64,000 nt of DNA from an uncultured Phycisphaerales bacterium (GCA_903871935.1 CAIQIQ010000068.1:45481-109480), one strand, 5' to 3'. Shown: positions 1 through 6,712, numbered from the stretch's first letter. Notes: generated from the sequence alone by a model not told the origin. Numbers and translations are program-made.

Positions 1-398
1 TCGTTGTTGGATGCGAGCTCTTCAGGATTATGCTGCCAGGGGGCGATCATGCTGGGATGGGGCAGCGGAGCGGAATCGTCGTTCGAGGCATCAAGGCTCT
101 GAGTTCGGCGGACCTTCTTCTTGCGGAGGATGACCAGGGCTTCGTTGGTGGCAATGCGGAGGATCCAGCTCGCGAAGGTGGAGGTCTGGGAGAAGAAGTC
201 GAGCTTTTCTACCATGGCGAGTAGGGTGGACTGTGCGGCATCCTGGGCATCGGCATCGTTGCGGGTGATGCGAAGTGCCAGGGCGTAAATCCGCTTCTCA
301 TAGCGGTTCACAAGCTGCTCGAACGCGGCGTAGTCGCCGGTCAGCGCCTGCTGCACCAGCGGGAGGTCGGGATCGGGATGGTTCTGGACATCGGCCAT
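1..398 (-). CDS. ECF RNA polymerase sigma factor (partial, runs off window)
   Basis: Reading the minus strand from an ATG at 398 gives an uninterrupted frame to the window edge (about 132 codons). Residues 10-95 look like sigma-70 region 2: a helix with FEQLVNRYEKRIY, then DAEDxA-like NDADAQDAAQ, and a region-2.4 type segment with FASWILRIATNEAL. This is the hallmark of RpoE-type extracytoplasmic-function sigma factors, which direct core polymerase to stress or signal promoters. Region 4 would lie beyond the left edge, so the C-terminus cannot be described. It lies 24 bp downstream of the UroD-family gene on the same strand and may be co-transcribed with it. No anti-sigma gene is visible. Family assignment is firm; target and signal are unknown. 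Confidence 0.85.
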   Translation of the reverse strand, partial: MADVQNHPDPDLPLVQQALTGDYAAFEQLVNRYEKRIYALALRITRNDADAQDAAQSTLLAMVEKLDFFSQTSTFASWILRIATNEALVILRKKKVRRTQSLDASNDDSAPLPHPSMIAPWQHNPEELASNN

Positions 399-422
399 TG
401 GTCGAACTGATGGATTCTTGGA

Positions 423-1442
423 TCAGGGATTCTGCTCGGCAAATGCCTCGACGATGGCGACGGCGTTGGCGGTGGGGGTCTCGGGTTGGAGGGTTTTGGC
501 GGGGGCGAGGACGTAGCCGCCGCCTTTGCCCATCTCGCGGCAGAGCTTGCGGACTTCGTCACGGATCTGATCGGGGGTGCCGAAGGGGATGGTTGATTGG
601 GAGCCGAGGCAGCCCCAGAAGGTGATCTTATCGCCCCAGCGGCGTTTGAGGTCGTAGGGGTTCATGTCGGCGGCCTCGGGCTGGCAACTCTCAAGCACGT
701 CGATGCCGATCTCGATGAGGTCGGGCATGATCTGGGCGACAGAGCCGCAGGAGTGGTGCATGACGAGTTTGCCGGCGGCGTGGGTGGCGGCGTAGATCCT
801 TGCCCACTGCGGTTTGAGGAACTTTCGCCAGCGGTCGGCACCGATGATGACGCCGCGCTGGTCGCCCCAGTCATCGCCGAAGCAGATGGCATCAACGGGG
901 AGGTCGGCCGTGTATTGGACGAAGGCGAGATAGAGGTCGGCGAGACGGCGGATGCTTTCGGCGAAGAAGTCGGGTTCGGAGATGGCGTCCATCAGAGCGT
1001 TTTCAAAGCCGCGGAGGTTCCAGGTGCGCTCAAACAGGCCCCAGCCGAGGCCGGCGATCAGGAAACGGTCTTTGTTCTCCTGGCAGGTCTTGATGGCGGC
1101 CGCCTTCCATTGCGGGCGGAAGAACTGGTCGGGCGTGGGGAAGGTGTAGCCGTCGAAACTGGGGCCGGAAAGGGGAGGGGTTTCGAGGTGCCAGGGGCGC
1201 TGGTCGATGCGCCAGATACCGCCGTAGCCGTCGCGGCGATGGGTGGTGCTGATGGGGGTGCTCATGTCGGTATCGACAGCAGCTACATTCGCCATGTATG
1301 GAAAGAGGCGGGAACGCCATGCCGGGCCGCGGTAATGGGCGTCGAGGCGATCGGATACGACGCCCTCAAAGGAGAGGGAGTAGGGGACACGAGGGGTGTC
1401 CTGGTGATGGATCTGTGAAAGGACGTAGTCGCGCGGTTGCAT
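423..1442 (-). CDS. Uroporphyrinogen decarboxylase (URO-D) family protein
   Basis: 339-residue protein of the URO-D / corrinoid methyltransferase TIM-barrel superfamily. The C-terminal half contains HHSCGS (residues about 230), an H-x-C pair, and a later Cys in FWGCLGSQ. This H-x-C...C pattern is the zinc-thiolate site of MtaA/MtbA-type methyltransferases rather than the decarboxylase site of HemE. A FGDDWG segment lies in mid-protein. The frame is open upstream to 1760, but that extension is Trp/Pro/His-rich translation of intergenic repeats, so I start at the ATG at 1442, giving MQPRDYVL. It probably acts in the cytosol on a methylated or corrinoid substrate, or has an unknown role; many planctomycetes carry several paralogues. 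Biosynthetic HemE function is not supported. Confidence 0.8.
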   Translation of the reverse strand: MQPRDYVLSQIHHQDTPRVPYSLSFEGVVSDRLDAHYRGPAWRSRLFPYMANVAAVDTDMSTPISTTHRRDGYGGIWRIDQRPWHLETPPLSGPSFDGYTFPTPDQFFRPQWKAAAIKTCQENKDRFLIAGLGWGLFERTWNLRGFENALMDAISEPDFFAESIRRLADLYLAFVQYTADLPVDAICFGDDWGDQRGVIIGADRWRKFLKPQWARIYAATHAAGKLVMHHSCGSVAQIMPDLIEIGIDVLESCQPEAADMNPYDLKRRWGDKITFWGCLGSQSTIPFGTPDQIRDEVRKLCREMGKGGGYVLAPAKTLQPETPTANAVAIVEAFAEQNP

Positions 1443-1499
1443 GAAGGGGAGTCTGGCATGGGGGGCGGTGGGATGCAAGGAGGTGCCCGCTGCGCGGGA

Positions 1500-1758
1500 G
1501 TGACCAATGACCGCGCCCAATGTCCAATGAATGACCAACCTCCAATGACCAATTGCGCCTGTGGATAAGTGACAGGTGCGCAGGTTCTCGGTGGGGAGGG
1601 GTGGGGTGTGGCAAGTAGCGCGGAGATAAGGGGTTAGGTGAGAGTTGGGGGAGGAGGTGCGCAGGTTCGAGGCGATTGTGGATAACTCCGCCTGGCGGAA
1701 TGACCAATGCCCAAATCCCAATGGCCAATCAATGACCAAGGTCCAAGCACCTATGACC
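1500..1758. repeat. Degenerate CCAATGA-type simple repeats
   Basis: Two clusters, about 1500-1556 and 1699-1758, consist of imperfect reiterations of CCAATGACC/CCAATGTCC/CCCAATGGCC. The sequence between them carries two GGTGCGCAGGTTC motifs. Translation in any frame gives repetitive W/H/L/G peptides, so this is non-coding. Confidence 0.6.
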
Positions 1759-1841
1759 AAAGGTGCTCAGGTTGTGTGCGCGTGTTCAGGGGGGTTGGTG
1801 AACTGGATCACTGATAGGGCGAAGATGCGCAGGTTAGGTGT
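1759..1841 (+). repeat. Dispersed 80-bp repeat, copy a
   Basis: Begins AAGGTGCTCAGGTTGTGTGC, continues with GTTCAGG, GGTGAACTGGATCACTGAT and ends GATGCGCAGGTTAGGTGTGG. It shares this layout (GGTGCTCAGG, GTGTGCGC, TCAAGG, TGGATCAC, GGTGCGCAGGTTCGGTG) with copies at 1935 and 52701. No coding frame is conserved between copies. Confidence 0.65.
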
Positions 1842-1934
1842 GGTACTTGGTTCTTGGTACTGATGAAGACCAAGGTGCGCAAGATGCCGACGGATAAGTG
1901 GCCAGTGATGGAGTGACGAGTGACCACACGACAC

Positions 1935-2018
1935 AAAGGTGCTCAGGTTGTGTGCGCATGTTCAAGGCGGTCGGTGAGGTGGATCACCGATGGGCAAAGG
2001 TGCGCAGGTTCGGTGTGC
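1935..2018 (+). repeat. Dispersed 80-bp repeat, copy b
   Basis: Same order of blocks as copy a: AAAGGTGCTCAGGTTGTG, GTGCGCATGTTCAAGG, GGTGAGGTGGATCACC, AAAGGTGCGCAGGTTCGG. The GGTGGATCACC centre is an 11-bp near palindrome. Confidence 0.65.
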
Positions 2019-2668
2019 ATGTTTGGGCGGAGATTGCCTACTTGTCCGGTAGGAGTAGTGGTATTCGGTTGTCAAATAGCATCAAGCGCGCCCTGCCAAT
2101 GCAAAATGGCAAATGACAAATGCAAAATGGCAGAGCAGGACCCGGGAGGGTGGAAAAACATGTCCCTCTACTATATGGGGTGGTTTGGCCTCGTTTTGTT
2201 AAGAAAGGGCGGAAAAAGCGGGGGTGAAGAAAATGCGCATTTTTTTGGTGACCCCTCCCAACCCCACCCGCCGAAGGCGGACCAAAGCGTCGCGGGACGC
2301 GACTTGGGCCAAAACGGCGACCGCCGCGCGGGCGCGTAGCACAGACGTGCGCTCCTGCGTCAGCGGTTCGACTTGGCTCACCGCGGGCAAGGCGAAGGCG
2401 TACTAGCCGTGGAAGCGGGGGCGGCCGAAAGCAGGACGCCAGAAGCCGGGGAGCAGACTTCGGCGAGCTCAGTCGAGTCGAGCGACCAGCAGGCGGAAAT
2501 CCATGCTTTTTGAACCCCGATGCAATCGGGACGGCGTACCGCAGGAGGCAACGTAACAGAGCAATGCGCAGAACAGAGGGCAGAGTCTTTGCCACGGATG
2601 GGGCACAGATCGGGCACGGATGGGTTTCACGCGGGCGCAGAGATGCCCAGGGGTTGAGAGCGAGCGGG

Positions 2669-2811
2669 TGCCGTGCCGGCATTCCGTCTCATGGCGCCGC
2701 GGGGTCGTCCAGGGGAGAATCTTTTGTGGCGGCTGAACTTGGGTAGTATACTGCCAAGAGTCCGGCCCGACCTTATCTTGCGCGGGCGGTCAGCATAGTG
2801 AGAGGTTATGT
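2669..2811 (+). repeat. attC-like spacer 1 (left end truncated, long promoter-bearing type)
   Basis: First of the conserved spacers of the cassette island. It starts within the conserved GTGCCGTGCCGGC block, has the shared GCGCCGCGGGGTCGTCCAGG and TCTTTTGTGGCGGCTGAA blocks, and ends in the R'-like box GTTATGT (2805-2811), which overlaps the ATG of the next gene. The left R'' box (GCATAAC) seen in the other copies is missing, so this is the degraded outer edge of the array. Confidence 0.6.
2724..2752 (+). promoter_or_regulatory. Cassette promoter 1 (TTGTGG-17-TATACT)
   Basis: TTGTGG at 2724-2729 and TATACT at 2747-2752 with exactly 17 bp between them, a good housekeeping sigma-type promoter. 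It lies inside the conserved spacer, about 55 bp upstream of the gene at 2808. The same pair and spacing recurs in four other spacers. Confidence 0.65.
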
Positions 2812-3206
2812 GCCCGATGGCGAAGCCCTCGCGACCAACTGTCGAACACTGGAAGGTCGGTCCCGCCGATCCCGACGATGAGTGCCTATCCGTCGAAGAG
2901 ATCCTCTTTCGTCTTCGCGAGGCCTTTCCGCAGTTTGAGGAAGACGCTGATCTGGGCCGCCGTAAGCAGCAAGAGAAAGTTGATCGACTGAGACAGATGG
3001 GCGCCCCGGCAATCGTTGTCGATCATGAAGCGGCAGCGGTGGAGCGTGCTGTGTATGTGGTTGTGTCCGATCCTTCAGTGAACGAGCAGCCCTTGGACTT
3101 CATTGTTCGCGACGACGAGGACTTGGACGTGTTTCCCGAGATGGGGAAGCACGTTCTGTTGAGGCGATTGGCCGAGGCGCTGGACTATGGCCATGAAGAG
3201 ATGTGA
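2808..3206 (+). CDS. Hypothetical protein, cassette gene 1
   Basis: 132-residue acidic soluble protein with no signal peptide or membrane segment. The middle is a charged helix (EEILFRLREAFPQFEED, then RRKQQEKVDRLRQMGAP). The C-terminal half is alpha/beta-like, with VVVSDP, LDFIVRDDEDLDVFPEMG and a final helix. The ATG at 2808 sits inside the attC-like R' box; an internal ATG at 2817 is an equally possible start. No family recognised. It is the first gene of a same-strand series separated by conserved spacers. Its own promoter is predicted 55 bp upstream, and the stop codon is followed 18 bp later by the next spacer. Confidence 0.75.
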   Translation: MCPMAKPSRPTVEHWKVGPADPDDECLSVEEILFRLREAFPQFEEDADLGRRKQQEKVDRLRQMGAPAIVVDHEAAAVERAVYVVVSDPSVNEQPLDFIVRDDEDLDVFPEMGKHVLLRRLAEALDYGHEEM

Positions 3207-3223
3207 CGGCCCTCCGGCGGCCG

Positions 3224-3386
3224 GATAACCCGCCGCTGCAGTAGACCGAGCCGGCGTTTTGTCCCATTGCGCTGCGGGGTCGTCCAGGGGAGAATCTTTT
3301 GTGGCGGCTGAAGTTGGGCCGTATACTGCCAAGAATCCGGCCGGGCGTTATCTTGCGCGGGCGGTTAGGATAGTCAGAGGCTATCC
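3224..3386 (+). repeat. attC-like spacer 2 (long type, 163 bp)
   Basis: Bounded by GGATAAC (3224-3230, R''-like) and GCTATCC (3380-3386, R'-like), which pair with one mismatch. Inside lie the L''-like TAGACCGAGCC and an imperfectly complementary L'-like GGCGGTTAGG near the right end. The large central part contains the promoter. It has exactly the same length as spacer 4. Confidence 0.65.
3299..3327 (+). promoter_or_regulatory. Cassette promoter 2 (TTGTGG-17-TATACT)
   Basis: TTGTGG 3299-3304 and TATACT 3322-3327, 17-bp spacer, inside attC-like spacer 2. It would drive the AbiV-like gene. Confidence 0.65.
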
Positions 3387-3401
3387 GCCATAGGCAATCC
3401 A

Positions 3402-3626
3402 GTGGCCACGAAGCTTAACCAATATCGAGGCACCCTAACAGCGGATCAGATTGCTGAGGGGATCAACTGCGCTAACCGGAACGCGATGCGGCTAGTGGAA
3501 GATGCCAAACTCCTGCTTGCCAACGATCGCCTTCCGTCAGCCTGTTCGCTTGCTGTGCTGTCCATTGAGGAATCCGGCAAGGCGTCGATTCTTCGCAGAA
3601 TCGCCTGTTCCGGCGATGGCGAATAA
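3402..3626 (+). CDS. Truncated AbiV-family abortive infection protein
   Basis: 74-residue protein that matches the N-terminal part of AbiV-type abortive-infection proteins: LTADQIAEGINCANRNAMRL, then LVEDAKLLL, then ACSLAVLSIEESGKASILRR. The IEExGKA motif is the family signature. Full AbiV proteins are roughly 200 residues or more, so this is only the first third. The reading frame ends at a TAA that lies inside the R'' box of the next attC-like spacer, so the remaining domain was lost or never captured. Start is GTG at 3402 (MATKLNQY). AbiV proteins stop phage development by acting on translation in the cell; this fragment is unlikely to do so unless the short form has its own role. Confidence 0.7.
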   Translation: MATKLNQYRGTLTADQIAEGINCANRNAMRLVEDAKLLLANDRLPSACSLAVLSIEESGKASILRRIACSGDGE

Positions 3627-3721
3627 CCCGCCGCTGCACTGGACCGTGGCGGCAGAACGCTTATCGTAATCTGAATGGTCGTCGGCACGGCCGCGGCCAG
3701 TGAACGGCAGATACGTTATGC
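3621..3721 (+). repeat. attC-like site 3 (short type, 101 bp)
   Basis: The clearest attC-like site. R'' GAATAAC (3621-3627) and R' GTTATGC (3715-3721) flank L'' CACTGGACCG (3637-3646) and L' CGGCCAGTG (3694-3702). L'' and L' pair perfectly apart from one extra A in L'', like the extrahelical base of true attC hairpins. The pairing continues inward as GTGGC/GCCGC. Same length as site 7. Confidence 0.7.
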
Positions 3722-3748
3722 AGCAGGGCCAAACCGCAGCACCCACTC

Positions 3749-4162
3749 ATGCAACAGATCACGATCCGCAGCTTTGAAGGTTCCGACATCTGCGTCCGGT
3801 CGCCCTCAGAGTTGGCGGCTGCGCTAAAGGCGTTGTCGGCTGAGCATCGGCACGAACCGCTACTGATCTATCTCTATGGCGAATCGGGCAACGTCATGAT
3901 CTTCGGCATCGGCGCCGCCCACACGACGATCGAACTCATCGCTGGTGATCGGCATTTCCGTTCGCTCGGCTCCACCCCACCGGCACCGGAGTCGATTCCG
4001 TTTATATTCCAAGGGGAGTTGACGGAAGTCGAGCCGAAGTATCTCATCTCTCAGGCCGACGGCGAGCGTGCGGCTCTTGCATGGTTCGAGGGTCGAGGTC
4101 TGGATGACACCATCGCGTGGCGCGACGATCCGTTCCCTCCGCGATCGGGTTCAGGCCGATGA
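3749..4162 (+). CDS. Imm1-like immunity protein (orphan, cassette gene 3)
   Basis: 137-residue cytosolic protein resembling Imm1-family immunity proteins of polymorphic toxin systems. It opens with ITIRSFEGSDICVRSPSELA, has a central IFGIGAAHTTIELIAG strand pair, then FIFQGELTEVEPKYLIS, AALAWFEGRG and a terminal IAWRDD. This corresponds to the family pattern: a first beta hairpin, a 'selecting' helix, a G-x-x-T-E-x-P motif and a C-terminal W-D/E. Such proteins bind and neutralise a cognate toxin domain. No toxin gene is adjacent, so it would be an orphan protecting against toxins from neighbours (inference). The ATG at 3749 follows the attC-like R' box by 27 bp. No long-type promoter precedes it, so it probably relies on the upstream cassette promoter. 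Confidence 0.65.
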   Translation: MQQITIRSFEGSDICVRSPSELAAALKALSAEHRHEPLLIYLYGESGNVMIFGIGAAHTTIELIAGDRHFRSLGSTPPAPESIPFIFQGELTEVEPKYLISQADGERAALAWFEGRGLDDTIAWRDDPFPPRSGSGR

Positions 4163-4193
4163 TGCGTGTGAGTTCTCTGGCGGCACCGTTGCT

Positions 4194-4356
4194 GCATAAC
4201 CCACCAATGCATTGGCCCGAGCCGGCATTTCGTCCCATTGCGCCGCAGGGTCGTTCGGGCGCAATCTTTTGTGGCGGCTGAACTTGGGCCGTATACTGCC
4301 AATCATCCGGCCGCACGTTATGTTGCGCGGTTGGTCAGGATAGTGGCAGGTTAGGC
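4194..4356 (+). repeat. attC-like spacer 4 (long type, 163 bp)
   Basis: R'' GCATAAC (4194-4200) and R' GTTAGGC (4350-4356). The R' box fits the attC consensus GTTRRRY exactly. L''-like TTGGCCCGAGCC lies near the left end and L'-like GGTTGGTCAGG near the right. The central block has the promoter. Confidence 0.7.
4269..4297 (+). promoter_or_regulatory. Cassette promoter 4 (TTGTGG-17-TATACT)
   Basis: TTGTGG 4269-4274 and TATACT 4292-4297 with a 17-bp spacer, inside attC-like spacer 4. Confidence 0.65.
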
Positions 4357-4366
4357 GGAGTCGCGT

Positions 4367-4651
4367 ATGGCCCCGAAACTGAAGCTACAGTGCTGCATCT
4401 GCAAGCAGGGCCTTGACTACAAACCGTCGGCGCCGGACTCGCTCGACCCCTGCGCCTTGGAACTGATCGCCCATGTTGACCGCGATTGGAGCGACCAGAA
4501 GTCGCAGACCTTCTACTGCCATTTCGAGTGCTTCCGCCGCCTGATCGGCGACAATACGTTGCTGTACATCGCCGAGCCTGACTATTCTACTCACGGCGAG
4601 TTTCAAGCCGAGGTGAGCGACGAAGGGGCGGAGGACGAAGAACCGACCTAA
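4367..4651 (+). CDS. Small putative zinc-binding protein (cassette gene 4)
   Basis: 94-residue protein with CCICKQG at residues 9-15 (a C-x2-C type knuckle) and HFECFRRL at about 52-59 (H-x2-C), a plausible four-ligand zinc site. The rest is a compact alpha/beta stretch and an acidic C-terminal tail (EDEEPT). Start ATG at 4367 has GGAG at 4357-4360, directly after the R' box. The TAA stop is part of the next R'' box ACCTAAC. No family with known function recognised; the metal site is inferred from Cys/His spacing only. Confidence 0.7.
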   Translation: MAPKLKLQCCICKQGLDYKPSAPDSLDPCALELIAHVDRDWSDQKSQTFYCHFECFRRLIGDNTLLYIAEPDYSTHGEFQAEVSDEGAEDEEPT

Positions 4652-4749
4652 CCGCGCGCACTGCAACGGACCGGCCGGGGCGGAACGGTCCTTGTGATTC
4701 CAACGGGACTCAGTGCCCGGGCCAGCCGTTCAACGCTTCTACGCTATGC
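4646..4749 (+). repeat. attC-like site 5 (short type, 104 bp)
   Basis: R'' ACCTAAC (4646-4652) fits RYYYAAC exactly; the R'-like box is GCTATGC (4743-4749). L'' AACGGACCGGCC (4665-4676) pairs with L' GGCCAGCCGTT (4720-4730) in two blocks (AACGG/CCGTT and GGCC/GGCC) around a small bulge, as in attC hairpins. Confidence 0.7.
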
Positions 4750-4839
4750 GGCGGAAAAGGGGGATCTCGCCGTGAGGCGGACAATGATAGGTGCCCGCAT
4801 TCATTGACTTTTAATGCCAATGGCCATAGCGTGGATCGG

Positions 4840-5094
4840 ATGGTGCAGGTGGTCTTGAGCGATGAGGCCGTGGAGCAGGTGGGCGAACTGACCAACCCCA
4901 TCCTGGCGCGGGTTCAGGCAGTGCTTGAGCGGCTTGAGCAGTGGCCTCAAGTGAGCGGCGCCAAGCCGTTGCGTGGAGCACTCAAGGGACACTACCGCAT
5001 CCGCACCGGAGACTGGCGGATCGTTGTTCGCCCATCCGGCAGCGTGCTATGGGTCGTGCGGATCGAGAATCGCAAAGATGTCTATGAGGATTGA
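4840..5094 (+). CDS. RelE/ParE-family toxin
   Basis: 84-residue protein of the RelE/ParE toxin superfamily: N-terminal MVQVVLSDEAVEQV, two helices, then the strand-rich end GALKGHYRIRTGDWRIVVR and WVVRIENRKDVYE. That order (LKG-x-x-RIRxGDWRIV, then ...RxDVY) is diagnostic. Members are ribosome-dependent mRNA endonucleases (RelE) or gyrase poisons (ParE); which one cannot be told. The start at 4840 gives the usual family length; a TTG at 4804 in the same frame is less likely. The antitoxin gene begins 3 bp after its stop. Toxin-before-antitoxin order resembles HigBA-type loci. The pair forms one cassette between two attC-like sites. Confidence 0.85.
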   Translation: MVQVVLSDEAVEQVGELTNPILARVQAVLERLEQWPQVSGAKPLRGALKGHYRIRTGDWRIVVRPSGSVLWVVRIENRKDVYED

Positions 5095-5097
5095 GTC

Positions 5098-5406
5098 ATG
5101 ACCCAGACACTGACTATAGAAGGCAAGAAGTACTACCTGATCGACGAAAAGGAGTACCGGTCTCTCAAAGCTGCGGAAATGCCCCCGCTGCCGGGCAAGA
5201 ACGACACTGGCGGCATCCCCGCCGTTTCTTATGTCCGCGCCCTGATCGCTCGTCGGATCATCAAAGCCCGGCAAGAGCGTGGTCTGTCACAGGCTGAACT
5301 TGCCCGCCGGGCGGGCATCCGTGTTGAGACTCTGAACCGGATCGAGAAGTGTCGCCAGTCGGCCGACCCAAAGAGCATTGAGAAGATTGAGGCCGCATTG
5401 GCGTGA
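5098..5406 (+). CDS. XRE-family antitoxin
   Basis: 102-residue DNA-binding antitoxin. Residues 1-40 form a short N-terminal region that could contact the toxin (IEGKKYYLIDEKEY). Residues 45-100 are a lambda-repressor-type helix-turn-helix: IIKARQERGLSQAELARRAG, RVETLNRIEKCR, then SIEKIEAAL. It would neutralise the RelE/ParE toxin encoded 3 bp upstream and repress the shared promoter. The stop is followed by a spacer whose R'' box is not recognisable. Confidence 0.85.
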   Translation: MTQTLTIEGKKYYLIDEKEYRSLKAAEMPPLPGKNDTGGIPAVSYVRALIARRIIKARQERGLSQAELARRAGIRVETLNRIEKCRQSADPKSIEKIEAALA

Positions 5407-5439
5407 TTACGATTTGCGTCCGCTTGGTCCGCGTCTTGG

Positions 5440-5559
5440 TCCGATCCCGCGGGGTCGTCCGGGGGCGAATCTTTTGTGGCGGCTGAATTTGCGGCGTATA
5501 CTGCCGGTAATCCGGCCGGACGGTATCTTGCGCGGCCGGTTGGGGCACAGAGGCTATGC
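5440..5559 (+). repeat. attC-like spacer 6 (long type, left part lost)
   Basis: From GTCCGATCCCGCGGGGTCGTCC it follows the long-type spacer to the R'-like box GCTATGC (5553-5559), which overlaps the next ATG (5556). The R'' and L'' part is not seen between the antitoxin stop and 5440, so this copy is incomplete. Confidence 0.55.
5474..5502 (+). promoter_or_regulatory. Cassette promoter 6 (TTGTGG-17-TATACT)
   Basis: TTGTGG 5474-5479 and TATACT 5497-5502, 17-bp spacer, 54 bp upstream of the DUF4241 gene. Confidence 0.65.
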
Positions 5560-6299
5560 GGCACGAACTGCGAGTCATCCTCATTGTCCTGGGCGTTGCC
5601 GTCGACGTGAGCGGTTGCGGCAAAGGAGGCGGGGTGAGCGACAGCAGGTTCACTGCGCAAAGCGTCAAAGTCGACGCCGGGTCCGCGTTCGCCGACGTAC
5701 TTGGCCCGGGCCCAATCACCATGCCGGATGGGAAGGCAGTCACTTTCGACTGCTATCTGCTGGGTCAACTTTCACTCCCATCGGGCAAAGTCGTTGCGGC
5801 CGACGGGTTCATCATGTTCGGTGCCAAACCGTTCACCCGTTCCGTCAAACCGGGGTCGTATCCTGTGACCGTGGCCGTTGCGCTGCTTGGGAACGACCAG
5901 CGGATTGCGTTCGCGCAATTGCGATTCTCTGATCGCCGCGTCGCGAAATGGGAGATGGCGCTGACGCCCGGCCAAGATCCGACAAAGCTGAAGGCAGACG
6001 AGATTTACTGTTACGGTGTTGATTCGGGAACAGGAAGCTTCGCAGATCCCGGCGCGCAAGAGGTCCTGAGCGCGCGTGACGCGAGGAAGCTCGTGGATGA
6101 TGCAATGGCGGAGATGAAGAAGACCTACGTGCCCACGCGCGACTGGGTTATCATCAACACGCCGAAGGGATCCGCAGCGCTGTTTTCCTCCGGCTGGGGC
6201 GATGGCGGATACGCGTCATACTTCGGCCTGGACCAGAATAACGAGCCCGTCACGCTCGTGACTGACTTCCAAGTGATTGAGTGGAAGCGGCGGCCGTAG
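5556..6299 (+). CDS. DUF4241-family lipoprotein
   Basis: 247 residues. The N-terminus is a lipoprotein signal: hydrophobic LRVILIVLGVAVDV followed by SGC at residues 19-21, so the mature protein would be lipid-anchored at Cys21. The body matches DUF4241: SGKVVAADGF, VKPGSYPVTVAVAL, DRRVAKWEMAL, then YCYGVDSGTGSFADP, and FSSGWGDGGYASYFGLD near the end with VTDFQVIEW. The SGWGDGxYxxY block is the strongest signature. The family has no established biochemical function. The start codon overlaps the attC-like R' box and a cassette promoter lies 54 bp upstream. Confidence 0.75.
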   Translation: MRHELRVILIVLGVAVDVSGCGKGGGVSDSRFTAQSVKVDAGSAFADVLGPGPITMPDGKAVTFDCYLLGQLSLPSGKVVAADGFIMFGAKPFTRSVKPGSYPVTVAVALLGNDQRIAFAQLRFSDRRVAKWEMALTPGQDPTKLKADEIYCYGVDSGTGSFADPGAQEVLSARDARKLVDDAMAEMKKTYVPTRDWVIINTPKGSAALFSSGWGDGGYASYFGLDQNNEPVTLVTDFQVIEWKRRP

Positions 6300-6303
6300 T
6301 GCC

Positions 6304-6404
6304 GCATAACCCAACCATGCAGTGGACCGAACCGGCGGGTATGATGTCTGATTTGGCGAGCCGGTGCGTTGCTGGCCCGGCCGCTCAACGGCTTCACGTT
6401 ACAC
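6304..6404 (+). repeat. attC-like site 7 (short type, 101 bp)
   Basis: R'' GCATAAC (6304-6310) and R' GTTACAC (6398-6404). L'' GTGGACCG near 6321 faces a right arm with CGGCCGCTCAACGG (from about 6379). Same length as site 3. Confidence 0.65.
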
Positions 6405-6408
6405 CTCG

Positions 6409-6642
6409 ATGAACACTCGTATTGGATGTCTGGGTCTGCTCGCGCTCTGGGCAGCGTGGGGCCTTTACCTGCATTTCACCGGTGGGTTCGGTGAAGAGGG
6501 CGGTGGGCTTTTCGCGCTAATGGGGATCCTCGGTTTGGCAGTGGTTATCATCGGCCGCGGTATTGAGCGGCTTACCATGCGACGGCCGCGTGAGTCGCGG
6601 GGACGCCGGGTTGAGCGCAAGAGGCCCGATGGCGAGGCATAA
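6409..6642 (+). CDS. Small membrane protein (cassette gene 7)
   Basis: 77 residues with two predicted membrane helices: IGCLGLLALWAAWGLYLHF near the N-terminus and LFALMGILGLAVVIIG at about 35-50, separated by a short Gly/Glu-rich loop. They are followed by a strongly basic cytosolic tail (RRPRESRGRRVERKRP). ATG at 6409 lies 4 bp after the R' box. No family recognised. The TAA stop is embedded in the next R'' box. Confidence 0.65.
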   Translation: MNTRIGCLGLLALWAAWGLYLHFTGGFGEEGGGLFALMGILGLAVVIIGRGIERLTMRRPRESRGRRVERKRPDGEA

Positions 6643-6712
6643 CCCGAGAATGCAGTGGACCGAGCTGGCATGTCGTCCCATTGCGCCGCGGGGCCGTCCA
6701 GGGCGACCATGA
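6637..6712 (+). repeat. attC-like spacer 8 (partial, left half)
   Basis: R'' GCATAAC (6637-6643), L''-like GTGGACCGAGC and the conserved CGTCCCATTGCGCCGCGGGG block are present. The promoter block and the right-hand R' box are missing. Confidence 0.55.

Larger units (their letters stand above)
1443..2668. other. Gene-free, repeat-rich intergenic region (1.2 kb)
   Basis: No credible coding frame on either strand; the open frames here are low-complexity or Pro/His/Trp-rich. It holds degenerate CCAATGA-type repeats (about 1500-1760), two copies of an approximately 80-bp repeat (listed separately), isolated GGTGCGCAGGTTC motifs near 1574 and 1660, and a direct repeat of AATGCAAAATGGCA at about 2098 and 2120. 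Further on are an AAAATGCGCATTTT palindrome near 2229 and a CACGGATGGG-type repeat near 2597-2625. It separates the UroD gene from the cassette island. Confidence 0.7.

Noticed and set aside
1443..1760. N-terminal extension of the UroD-family frame
   Set aside because: Trp/His/Pro-rich translation of intergenic repeats without family similarity; the ATG at 1442 starts the recognisable domain.
2038..2682. 214-codon minus-strand frame in the repeat region
   Set aside because: Arg/Pro/Ser-rich, no motif, crosses simple repeats; nothing supports translation.
2669..2811. The conserved spacers as an insertion sequence or MITE family rather than attC
   Set aside because: No transposase and no terminal inverted repeats with target duplications; spacers always lie between a stop and the next start in one orientation, and they come in two fixed lengths with attC-type box pairing. 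The alternative is not fully excluded.
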